Translations under genes and position numbers: made by a program
Notes under the pieces: generated by a model
Told to the model about the DNA's origin: nothing
The model's input: the letters and a program-made list of their open reading frames with translations, nothing else
Databases searched by the model: none
In this document: positions 8,285 to 14,473 of the stretch, piece by piece
How positions within the stretch are numbered: position 1 is the first letter of the stretch
Layout: each line of letters opens with the position of its first letter
Source: Pseudomonas sp. IB20
GTDB lineage: Bacteria > Pseudomonadota > Gammaproteobacteria > Pseudomonadales > Pseudomonadaceae
Reading direction: 5' to 3'
Length of the DNA: 64,000 nucleotides
Assembly: GCF_009707325.1 (NCBI RefSeq)
Contig: NZ_CP046103.1
Coordinates: 5,096,951-5,160,950 of the forward strand

Positions 8285-9000
8285 TGACCGATAAGCCTCA
8301 AGTACCCGCCGAAGCGTCCCCGAGCGAAAGTCTGGAGGCCGCTGCTGTCGCGGCGTACCTTGAGGCTAACCCGGACTTCTTCACCCAGCACGAAGAACTG
8401 TTGCCCGCGCTGCGCATCCCTCACCAGCGCGGCGATACCGTGTCCCTGGTGGAGCGGCAGATGAAAATTCTGCGTGAGCGCAATATCGAAATGCGCCACA
8501 AGCTCTCGCACCTTATGGATGTGGCCCGCGATAACGACCGTCTTTTCGACAAGACCCGTCGCCTGATTCTTACCTTGATGGACGCCACCAGCCTGGAAGA
8601 AACGGTGATCGCCGTGGAAGACAGTCTGCGCCAGGACTTCCAGGTGCCGTTTGTGAGCCTGATCCTGTTCAGCGACAACGCGATGCCGGTGGGTCGCTGG
8701 GTCAGCGGCGGCGAAGCACAAACCGCCATCGGCGGCCTGCTCTCGGAAGGCAAGACCATCAGCGGCACCTTGCGCGAGCATGAGCTGGACTTCCTATTTG
8801 GCGCCGAACAGCGCAAGCAGATCGGCTCCACCGCCGTGGTCGCCCTCAGCCATCAAGGCCTGCACGGCGTATTGGCCATCGCCAGCCGTGACCCGCAGCA
8901 CTACAAAAGCTCAGTGGGCACACTGTTCCTGACCTACATCGCCGAAGTGCTGGGCCGCGTATTGCCGCGCTTCACCACTGCCCTGCGCGCGGTGCGCTAG
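8284..9000 (+). CDS. DUF484 family (GAF-like) protein
   Basis: 238 aa. The N-terminal EAAAVAAYLEANPDFFTQHEELL is the DUF484 signature. A coiled-coil segment (VERQMKILRERNIEMRHKLSHLMDVARDNDRLFD) joins it to a GAF-like domain (SLEETVIAVEDSLRQDFQVPFVSLILF to the C-terminus). This is the counterpart of E. coli YigA, which also lies between dapF and xerC. The GAF fold suggests small-molecule sensing, but no ligand or output is known. There is no ribosome site of its own beyond coupling to the upstream frame; xerC starts three bases after the stop. Confidence 0.9.
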   Translation: MTDKPQVPAEASPSESLEAAAVAAYLEANPDFFTQHEELLPALRIPHQRGDTVSLVERQMKILRERNIEMRHKLSHLMDVARDNDRLFDKTRRLILTLMDATSLEETVIAVEDSLRQDFQVPFVSLILFSDNAMPVGRWVSGGEAQTAIGGLLSEGKTISGTLREHELDFLFGAEQRKQIGSTAVVALSHQGLHGVLAIASRDPQHYKSSVGTLFLTYIAEVLGRVLPRFTTALRAVR

Positions 9001-9002
9001 CC

Positions 9003-9902
9003 ATGGAACGGCAACTGGACGCTTATTGCGCTCACCTGCGCAACGAGCGCCAGGTGTCGCCCCATACGCTGGAAGCCTATCGACGGGACTTGAACAAGGT
9101 CCTGGCGTACTGCGAAAAACAACAGATCGCCAGCTGGAAGGCCTTGGATATCCAAAGCCTGCGCAGCCTGGTCGCGCGGCTGCACCAGCAAGGCCAGTCC
9201 TCGCGCAGCTTGTCGCGGCTGCTGTCGGCGGTGCGCGGCCTGTATCACTACCTCAACCGCGAAGGCCTGTGCGACCACGACCCGGCCAACGGCTTGGCCC
9301 CGCCCAAGGGCGAACGGCGCCTGCCCAAGACCCTGGACACCGATCGCGCCCTGCAATTGCTCGACGGCGCCGTCGAGGATGACTTCCTCGCCCACCGCGA
9401 CCAGGCCATCCTTGAGCTGTTCTATTCCTCGGGCCTGCGCCTGTCGGAGCTGACCGGCCTGAACCTCGACCAACTGGACCTGGCGGACGGCTTGGTGCAG
9501 GTACTCGGCAAGGGCAGCAAGACCCGCGTGCTGCCGGTCGGCCGCAAGGCTCGGGAAGCCTTGCAACTATGGTTGCCGCTGCGGGCATTGGCCAACCCGG
9601 TGGACGATGCCGTATTTATCAGCCAGCAAGGCCGACGCCTGGGGCCACGGGCCATTCAAGTACGGGTCAAGGCTGCGGGCGAGCGTGAGCTGGGGCAGAA
9701 CCTGCACCCACACATGCTGCGTCACTCTTTTGCCAGCCACATGCTCGAATCATCCCAGGACCTGCGCGCGGTGCAAGAACTGCTCGGCCACTCCGACATC
9801 AAGACCACGCAGATCTACACCCACCTCGACTTCCAGCACCTGGCAACGGTGTACGACAGCGCCCATCCACGGGCCAAACGCATCAAGGGCGGCGACTCAT
9901 GA
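9003..9902 (+). CDS. xerC: Tyrosine recombinase XerC
   Basis: 299 aa. It works with XerD at dif to resolve chromosome dimers at division. The N-terminal SAM-like core-binding domain (residues 1-90) precedes the catalytic domain, whose active-site set is complete: R146 (SSGLRLSEL), K170 (LGKGSKTR), H237 and R240 (HMLRH), H263 (LLGHSDIKTT) and the nucleophile Y272 (QIYTH). Known as sss in fluorescent pseudomonads, where it affects root colonisation. Its TGA overlaps the ATG of the next gene (ATGA at 9899-9902). Confidence 0.97.
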   Translation: MERQLDAYCAHLRNERQVSPHTLEAYRRDLNKVLAYCEKQQIASWKALDIQSLRSLVARLHQQGQSSRSLSRLLSAVRGLYHYLNREGLCDHDPANGLAPPKGERRLPKTLDTDRALQLLDGAVEDDFLAHRDQAILELFYSSGLRLSELTGLNLDQLDLADGLVQVLGKGSKTRVLPVGRKAREALQLWLPLRALANPVDDAVFISQQGRRLGPRAIQVRVKAAGERELGQNLHPHMLRHSFASHMLESSQDLRAVQELLGHSDIKTTQIYTHLDFQHLATVYDSAHPRAKRIKGGDS

Positions 9903-10594
9903 GTATCAAGCTGATCACCTTCGACCTGGACGACACACTCTGGGACAACGTACCGGTCATCATCGGCGCCGAAGCGTCGATGCGCGAGTGGCTGGCGGTG
10001 CACGCCACCAAGGTCGGCGACTTGCCCTTGGAGCACTTCGCCAGCCTTCGCCAGCAGGTACTGGAGCGCCATCCTGAGCTCAAACACCGCATCAGCATCC
10101 TGCGCCATCGGGTACTGATGCATGCGTTTGAAGAGGCAGGCTATCCACAGCCTGAGGCCACGCAAATGGCAGACGTGTGCTACGAAGCGTTCATACATGC
10201 CCGACACCAACTCACGCCATTTCCCGAAGCCGAGCCGATGTTGCAGGCGCTGCGCCAGCATTTCCTACTGGGCGTGATCACCAATGGCAACGCTGACGTG
10301 CAGCGCGTGGGCCTGGCGGACTATTTCCACTTTGCCCTGCGCGCCGAAGATATCGGCATTGCCAAGCCGGATGCGCGGTTGTTTCAAGAGGCGCTGCAAC
10401 GCGGCGGTGTGGACGCCAGTCAGGCGGTGCATATCGGGGATCACCCAGGCGATGACATCGCCGGGGCGCAGCAGGCAGGGCTTCGCGCGGTGTGGTTTAA
10501 CCCGACGGGTAAGGCTTGGGAGGCGGATAAGCGCCCGGATGCGCAGATTCGTAACTTGGCGGAGTTACCAGCGCTGCTGAACAGCTGGACGTAA
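9899..10594 (+). CDS. yigB: HAD-superfamily phosphatase, YigB-like
   Basis: 231 aa HAD type IA hydrolase. Motif I is DLDDT with nucleophile D9 and acid/base D11; motif II is GVITNGN; motif III/IV is KPD...GDHPGDDIAGA. The alpha-helical cap lies at about residues 20-95. In E. coli yigB follows xerC and dephosphorylates FMN and the riboflavin precursor 5-amino-6-ribitylamino-uracil phosphate. The same gene order supports this assignment, although HAD substrate ranges are broad. Last gene of the operon starting at lptM. Confidence 0.88.
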   Translation: MSIKLITFDLDDTLWDNVPVIIGAEASMREWLAVHATKVGDLPLEHFASLRQQVLERHPELKHRISILRHRVLMHAFEEAGYPQPEATQMADVCYEAFIHARHQLTPFPEAEPMLQALRQHFLLGVITNGNADVQRVGLADYFHFALRAEDIGIAKPDARLFQEALQRGGVDASQAVHIGDHPGDDIAGAQQAGLRAVWFNPTGKAWEADKRPDAQIRNLAELPALLNSWT

Positions 10595-10605
10595 CGCAAA
10601 ACCTA

Positions 10606-10630
10606 ATGTGGGCGCTGGCTTGCTTGCTCA
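10606..10630. repeat. Degenerate single REP arm
   Basis: The sequence atgtgggcgctggcttgctt resembles one REP arm (tgtgggagctggcttgcctgcg) but diverges after the central GGCTTGC, and no inverted partner is visible. It lies in the convergent gap between the yigB-like gene and sutA and looks like a decayed REP. Confidence 0.5.
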
Positions 10631-10670
10631 CACATATAACGGCGCTTCTGAGGATCGTCACGCACCGTCG

Positions 10671-10696
10671 AAGTGGGGGAACAAGTGGGGGAACAA
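10671..10696. repeat. Two tandem copies of a 12-bp unit in a possible gene relic
   Basis: The unit AAGTGGGGGAAC occurs at 10671-10682 and 10683-10694, followed by AA. One frame across it reads VEVGEQVGEQIELKA and stop. No start, ribosome site or domain is attached. It could be the tail of a lost gene or a simple local duplication; I cannot tell which. Confidence 0.5.
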
Positions 10697-10740
10697 ATCG
10701 AGTTAAAAGCCTAAAGCCTAACGCTGCTAGGCCCGCATGC

Positions 10741-10772
10741 AAAAAAAGCCCGCAGCGACGGCGGGCTTTTTC
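10741..10772 (-). terminator. Rho-independent terminator downstream of sutA
   Basis: Stem GCCCGC (10748-10753) with GCGGGC (10761-10766), flanked by A7 on the left and T5 on the right. On the minus strand the stem is followed by seven T residues, 19 bases past the sutA stop. It can also stop plus-strand transcripts from the lysA-yigB operon. Confidence 0.8.
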
Positions 10773-10791
10773 TTACAAGCGAGAGCTGACC

Positions 10792-11121
10792 TCAGATAGG
10801 TCGGCTGCCGTACTTGTTATCCGGCTTCTTCGGTGGGTCTGCCACCACGTTGGCCTCGACTTCCTGCACTTTGCCGCCTTTAGCGAGGAATTCTTCCATC
10901 GCACGGGCCAGCGCATCGCGCTCTTTGTTCTTGGCTTCAACGCTCGGCAGCTCATCTACCGAAACAGCGGCCTTGGCTTTGCCTTTGGCTACTTTGACAG
11001 GCGCGTCATCGCCACCGTCATCGCCTTCGTCAGGACCGTCTTCAGCAGCTGCCGCGTCAAGACTATCGTCAGTCTCGTCGTCTACTTCAAGTTCGTCGTT
11101 TTCCAGATCATCGTCGCTCAT
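10792..11121 (-). CDS. sutA: RNA polymerase-associated regulator SutA
   Basis: 109 aa. The N-terminal third is almost entirely acidic (SDDDLENDELEVDDETDDSLDAAAAEDGPDEGDD). A short helical core follows (EAKNKERDALARAMEEFLAKGGKVQEVEANVVADPP) and then a basic tail ending NKYGSRPI. This matches SutA of P. aeruginosa (about 105 aa), an intrinsically disordered protein that binds RNA polymerase and raises expression of ribosomal and housekeeping genes during slow growth. The position just downstream of the xerC operon matches its P. aeruginosa locus. Confidence 0.85.
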   Translation of the reverse strand: MSDDDLENDELEVDDETDDSLDAAAAEDGPDEGDDGGDDAPVKVAKGKAKAAVSVDELPSVEAKNKERDALARAMEEFLAKGGKVQEVEANVVADPPKKPDNKYGSRPI

Positions 11122-11197
11122 GTTCTACCTCATGACTTGCGAAAAGCAGATTAGTTATAGCCCAGCTTCGCCCTCTGTCGAGGTTGCCGGAAAAAAA

Positions 11198-11221
11198 TCA
11201 CATCCACTGGATAACCAGTGG
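11198..11221 (-). terminator. Likely terminator of yjbQ
   Basis: Stem CCACTGG (11204-11210) with CCAGTGG (11215-11221) and loop ATAA. It begins one base after the yjbQ stop on the minus strand, and a run of seven T residues follows after six bases. The gap between stem and T run makes it less than ideal. Confidence 0.5.
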
Positions 11222-11222
11222 C

Positions 11223-11648
11223 TTATGCCCCATCACCGTGCAAGGTGGCGAGGACTTTACGAGCACCGCCATGATCACGGTGCTCGCCCAGATAAACACC
11301 TTGCCAGGTCCCTATCGCCAAGCGGCCGGCCTTGACCGGCAAACTCAGCTGGCAGCCCAGGAGACTGGCCTTGAAGTGCGCCGGCAGATCATCCGGACCT
11401 TCGTCGTTGTGTTCGAACCCTGCACGCCCTTGCGGCACCAGCGAGTTGAAAAAACGCTCGAAGTCACGGCGAACCGCCGGGTCGGCATTCTCGTTGACCG
11501 TCAACGAGGCCGAGGTGTGCTGCAGCCACAAATGCAACAGGCCCACACGGCACGCCTTCAATTCAGGCAAGCCGGCGAGCAACTCATCCGTTACCAAGTG
11601 AAAGCCCCGGGGCTTGGCCCGTAGGGTAATCAGGGTCTGTTGCCACAT
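11223..11648 (-). CDS. yjbQ: YjbQ family protein (secondary thiamine-phosphate synthase type)
   Basis: 141 aa UPF0047/YjbQ protein. Family motifs present: LLHLWLQHTSASLTVNENADPAV in the first half, then DGPDDLPAHFKASLLG-type text (here EGPDDLPAHFKASLLG) and GTWQGVYLGEHRD near the C-terminus. The conserved histidines form the trimeric active-site or metal pocket. E. coli YjbQ has weak thiamine-phosphate synthase activity when overproduced; the physiological role is unclear. The ORF is complete, single gene, same strand as sutA and amtB. Confidence 0.9.
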   Translation of the reverse strand: MWQQTLITLRAKPRGFHLVTDELLAGLPELKACRVGLLHLWLQHTSASLTVNENADPAVRRDFERFFNSLVPQGRAGFEHNDEGPDDLPAHFKASLLGCQLSLPVKAGRLAIGTWQGVYLGEHRDHGGARKVLATLHGDGA

Positions 11649-11825
11649 ACAGTTCTCCGCCCATCGGCGCGCATTCTAGCGCGCTCAGGGAAAAAACAAA
11701 GTGCCGAATACGCCTACATGCATGTAAGACTTTTGCACGATGAAAAGTACCGCGTGCGCCCCATCACAAACGCGGAGCAAAAACCGGTACAGCTTCCTAT
11801 CACTGACAAACGCCAGGCAAAAAAA

Positions 11826-11843
11826 TGCCCGGCAAGCCGGGCA
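11826..11843 (-). terminator. Terminator of the glnK-amtB operon
   Basis: A perfect eight-pair stem TGCCCGGC / GCCGGGCA with loop AA lies 17 bases past the amtB stop. On the minus strand it is followed by ATTTTTTTG, and on the plus strand by CCTTTTTTT, so it is bidirectional. The main user is amtB. Confidence 0.85.
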
Positions 11844-11859
11844 CCTTTTTTTCGCGTAC

Positions 11860-13200
11860 TTACAAGTTGTAACCGCGCTCGTTGTGTTGCGCCAGGTCGA
11901 GGCCCACGGCCTCTTCTTCCTCGGTAACCCGCAGGCCCATGACCGCATCCAGCACCTTGAGGATGATGAAGGTCACGATAGCCGTGTAGATCACGGTGAA
12001 GCCCACGCCTTTGCACTGGATCCAGACTTGCGCCGCGATGTCAGTGGTCGCCGCGTTGAAGCCGCCCATGGAAGGCGCAGCGAACACGCCGGTCAGGATC
12101 GCGCCGAGGATACCGCCGATACCATGCACGCCGAAGGCGTCCAGCGAGTCGTCGTAGCCCAGTTTGCGTTTCAGGGTAGTGGCGCAGAAGAAGCACACCA
12201 CGCCCGCCGCCAAACCGATCACCAGGGCGCCCATTGGGCCCACGGTGCCGGCAGCCGGGGTGATGGCAACCAGACCCGCCACCACACCCGAGGCGATGCC
12301 CAGTGCGCTTGGCTTACCGTGGGTGACCCACTCGGCGAACATCCAACCCAGCGCCGCAGCAGCGGTAGCGATCTGGGTGACCAGCATGGCCATACCGGCA
12401 GTGCCGTTGGCCGCAGCAGCGGAACCGGCGTTGAAGCCGAACCAGCCGACCCACAGCATGGCCGCACCCACCAGGGTGTAACCCAGGTTGTGAGGCGCCA
12501 TTGGGGTGGTCGGGAAGCCTTTGCGCTTACCAAGCACCAGGCACGCCACCAGGCCAGCCACACCGGCGTTAATGTGCACCACGGTGCCGCCTGCGAAGTC
12601 CAGCACGCCCCAGTCGCCCAACAACGAACCCGGACCGCCCCACACCATGTGGGCAATCGGTGCGTAGACCAGGGTGAACCAGACGCCCATGAAGATCAGC
12701 ATCGCGGAGAACTTCATACGCTCGGCGAAAGCACCGACGATCAGCGCAGGAGTAATGATGGCGAACGTCATCTGGAAGGTGACGAACACCGCCTCAGGGA
12801 ACAGCGCCGCAGGGCCGGTGATGCTCGCCGGGGTCACACCCGACAGGAACAGTTTGGACAGGCCGCCCACGAACGAGTTGAGGTTGACGACGCCTGCTTC
12901 CATACCGGTGGTGTCGAACGCCATGCTGTAGCCGTAAACGAACCACAAGATGGTGATCAGGCCGGTGATGGCGAAGCACTGCATCATCACGGAAAGAATG
13001 TTTTTGGAGCGAACCATGCCGCCGTAGAACAGCGCCAGGCCCGGAATGGTCATGAACAGCACCAGCGCGGTGGATGTGAGCATCCACGCCGTGTCGCCGG
13101 AATTGAGGACTGGAGCAGGGGCTGGGTCCGCCGCCAATGCCAAGGCCGGCATTACGAGGGACAACAGGGCTCCTAGCCCTGCGAATTTACGCAGAGTCAT
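11860..13200 (-). CDS. amtB: Ammonium transporter AmtB
   Basis: 446 aa. A cleavable signal peptide (about residues 1-23, ending ALALAA) precedes eleven transmembrane helices of the Amt/Rh fold. The first is marked by NSGDTAWMLTSTALVLFMTIPGLALFYGGMVRSKN, the family signature. The cytoplasmic tail (RVTEEEEAVGLDLAQHNERGYNL) is the segment that contacts the GlnK T-loop. The channel carries ammonium into the cell under nitrogen limitation and is blocked by unmodified GlnK. It lies 35 bases downstream of glnK in the same operon. Confidence 0.97.
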   Translation of the reverse strand: MTLRKFAGLGALLSLVMPALALAADPAPAPVLNSGDTAWMLTSTALVLFMTIPGLALFYGGMVRSKNILSVMMQCFAITGLITILWFVYGYSMAFDTTGMEAGVVNLNSFVGGLSKLFLSGVTPASITGPAALFPEAVFVTFQMTFAIITPALIVGAFAERMKFSAMLIFMGVWFTLVYAPIAHMVWGGPGSLLGDWGVLDFAGGTVVHINAGVAGLVACLVLGKRKGFPTTPMAPHNLGYTLVGAAMLWVGWFGFNAGSAAAANGTAGMAMLVTQIATAAAALGWMFAEWVTHGKPSALGIASGVVAGLVAITPAAGTVGPMGALVIGLAAGVVCFFCATTLKRKLGYDDSLDAFGVHGIGGILGAILTGVFAAPSMGGFNAATTDIAAQVWIQCKGVGFTVIYTAIVTFIILKVLDAVMGLRVTEEEEAVGLDLAQHNERGYNL

Positions 13201-13235
13201 ATTGTTTTCTCCTGGGGCGTTGGGGGTTTGGCGGC

Positions 13236-13574
13236 TTAGATTGCGTCGGTATCGGTTTCGCCGGTACGGATGCGAATAGCCTGTTCCAGATTGACCACGA
13301 AGATCTTGCCGTCACCGATCTTGCCGGTGTTGGCCGCCTTGGTTATCGCCTCGATAACCCGGTCAAGATCCTTGTCGTCAATGGCGACATCAATCTTCAC
13401 CTTTGGCAGGAAATCGACCACGTATTCCGCGCCGCGATACAGCTCGGTGTGACCCTTCTGCCGCCCGAAGCCTTTGACCTCAGTAACGGTAATGCCCTGC
13501 ACGCCGATCTCGGACAGTGACTCGCGTACATCGTCCAACTTGAACGGCTTGATGATGGCAGTGACTAGCTTCAT
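13236..13574 (-). CDS. glnK: Nitrogen regulatory protein P-II (GlnK)
   Basis: 112 aa. All PII features are present: MKLVTAIIKPFKLDDVRESL, the T-loop with uridylylation site Y51 in TELYRGAEY, the B-loop GKIGDGKIFV, and the C-loop IRIRTGETDTDAI. GlnK senses 2-oxoglutarate and ATP/ADP, is modified by GlnD, and controls AmtB and the NtrB kinase. The start at 13574 (GGGAGAGAG site upstream) gives the canonical N-terminus; an open frame continues upstream but is not PII. Upstream sites suggest NtrC/sigma-54 control. Confidence 0.97.
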   Translation of the reverse strand: MKLVTAIIKPFKLDDVRESLSEIGVQGITVTEVKGFGRQKGHTELYRGAEYVVDFLPKVKIDVAIDDKDLDRVIEAITKAANTGKIGDGKIFVVNLEQAIRIRTGETDTDAI

Positions 13575-13630
13575 GAAAACTCTCTCCCGAATTGGTGGAC
13601 TTGCCCCAGGAAAACAAACCCGTCTCAAGT

Positions 13631-13645
13631 CTAAGCGCAGTGCCT
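13631..13645 (-). promoter_or_regulatory. Sigma-54-like promoter element of glnK-amtB
   Basis: On the minus strand AGGCACTGCGCTTAG carries a perfect -24 core GGCAC, then five bases, then TTAG where the consensus has TTGC. Spacing is right but the -12 element is poor. It lies about 60 bases before the glnK ATG and about 90 bases downstream of the nearest NtrC-like sites, the usual geometry. Confidence 0.4.
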
Positions 13646-13732
13646 GGCTTTGTAACGCGTCGTCGCCTCGGCAGTTGCCGTTACGACGCCAGCGAACCAC
13701 TGGTGACGAAACCTGTACCCCTGATCCGTCGG

Positions 13733-13767
13733 CGCACTGCATTCGTCACAGCGACTGCATCAGTGCA
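13733..13767. promoter_or_regulatory. Two adjacent NtrC-like half-conserved sites
   Basis: Compared with the NtrC box TGCACCAAAATGGTGCA, 13733-13749 keeps the left arm GCAC and part of the right (GTCAC). The adjacent 13751-13767 keeps the right arm GTGCA with a degenerate left arm (GCGAC). Paired degenerate sites at about -110 are typical of NtrC enhancers. Each alone would be weak evidence. Confidence 0.35.
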
Positions 13768-13874
13768 TGGGTCATGATCGTCTAAGCAGAAACCTTGCCA
13801 GCTCCGTAAAAACCACTGAAATCAGTCCTTTGCCCACTTATGCCCACCTGCGGGGCGTATTCGCGGCTGCAATG

Positions 13875-13891
13875 CGCACAAAAACAGTGCA
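13875..13891. promoter_or_regulatory. NtrC-box-like site
   Basis: CGCACAAAAACAGTGCA matches the consensus TGCACCAAAATGGTGCA at 13 of 17 positions, including both four-base arms GCAC and GTGC with the correct seven-base spacing. It lies about 300 bases before glnK and about 105 bases before ubiK, so it could serve as a distal enhancer for glnK-amtB. Confidence 0.5.
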
Positions 13892-13995
13892 TCGCCGCCC
13901 GAGCCTCTGCGCGAAAAGCGTGCGCCCGCGGCCGTGAAAGGACTATAGACGCTGCGTGATACACTGCCCGCCAACAGTTTTCCGGAATATTTCCC

Positions 13996-14259
13996 ATGCT
14001 CGCGCCCAAAGACCTCCTCGACGCCCTGAGCGGCCACGCCTCTCGCCTGTTCAGCGGCGACACCCCGCTGCCCCGCAACGAAATCGAAAGCCAGTTCAAG
14101 GCGCTGCTGCAAAGCGGCTTCAGCAAACTCGACCTGGTAAGCCGGGAAGAGTTTGACAGCCAAATGGTGGTGCTGGCCCGCACGCGTGCGCGGTTGGAGA
14201 GCCTGGAGGCTAAAGTGGCGGAGTTGGAAGCCAAGTTGACGCCGCCGTCTGCTGAATAA
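13996..14259 (+). CDS. ubiK: Ubiquinone biosynthesis accessory factor UbiK
   Basis: 87 aa of the BMFP/YqiC family. N-terminal amphipathic helices (KDLLDALSGHASRLF, then EIESQFKALLQSGFSKLDLVSREEFD) lead to a C-terminal coiled coil (VLARTRARLESLEAKVAELEAKL) that trimerises. UbiK binds UbiJ and lipids and supports the hydroxylase steps of aerobic ubiquinone synthesis. In pseudomonads it lies between glnK and yifB, as here. Divergent from glnK with a 421-base gap that holds the promoters of both and no other gene I can see. Confidence 0.9.
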   Translation: MLAPKDLLDALSGHASRLFSGDTPLPRNEIESQFKALLQSGFSKLDLVSREEFDSQMVVLARTRARLESLEAKVAELEAKLTPPSAE

Positions 14260-14269
14260 ACGCGGTCAG

Positions 14270-14355
14270 TGTGGGAGCTGGCTTGCCTGCGAAAGTATCG
14301 CCTCAGTCTGCCTGATACACCGAGGCGTCTGCATCGCAGGCAAGCCAGCCCCCAC
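14270..14355. repeat. REPIN between ubiK and comM
   Basis: Arms tgtgggagctggcttgcctg (from 14270) and the inverted atcgcaggcaagccagcccc (to 14355) flank a loop of about 35 bases. The right arm has AGCCCCCAC instead of AGCTCCCAC. Unlike most REPs here it lies in a tandem (head-to-tail) gap. Confidence 0.85.
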
Positions 14356-14473
14356 GTAAAGCTCTGCGAACGACTCCGGATACGTTCTGTAAAACCTCCC
14401 CCACTTCGCTCTTCCCCGCCTCGTCTACCCTTGAAAAACCCGCAGGAAGCGGCCTCTCTTTCAAGGAACGAGC

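Noticed and set aside
9003..9902. XerC as the integrase of a mobile element
   Set aside because: It is embedded in the conserved dapF-DUF484-xerC-yigB order and has the chromosomal XerC length and motifs; no attachment repeats or cargo surround it.
10662..10700. Attachment-site remnant of a prophage
   Set aside because: No tRNA, integrase or matching second repeat occurs in the window; only a 12-bp tandem repeat supports it.
11740..13176. A 478-codon plus-strand frame opposite amtB
   Set aside because: Antisense shadow of amtB: H/Q/R-rich translation with no family resemblance; amtB is unambiguous.
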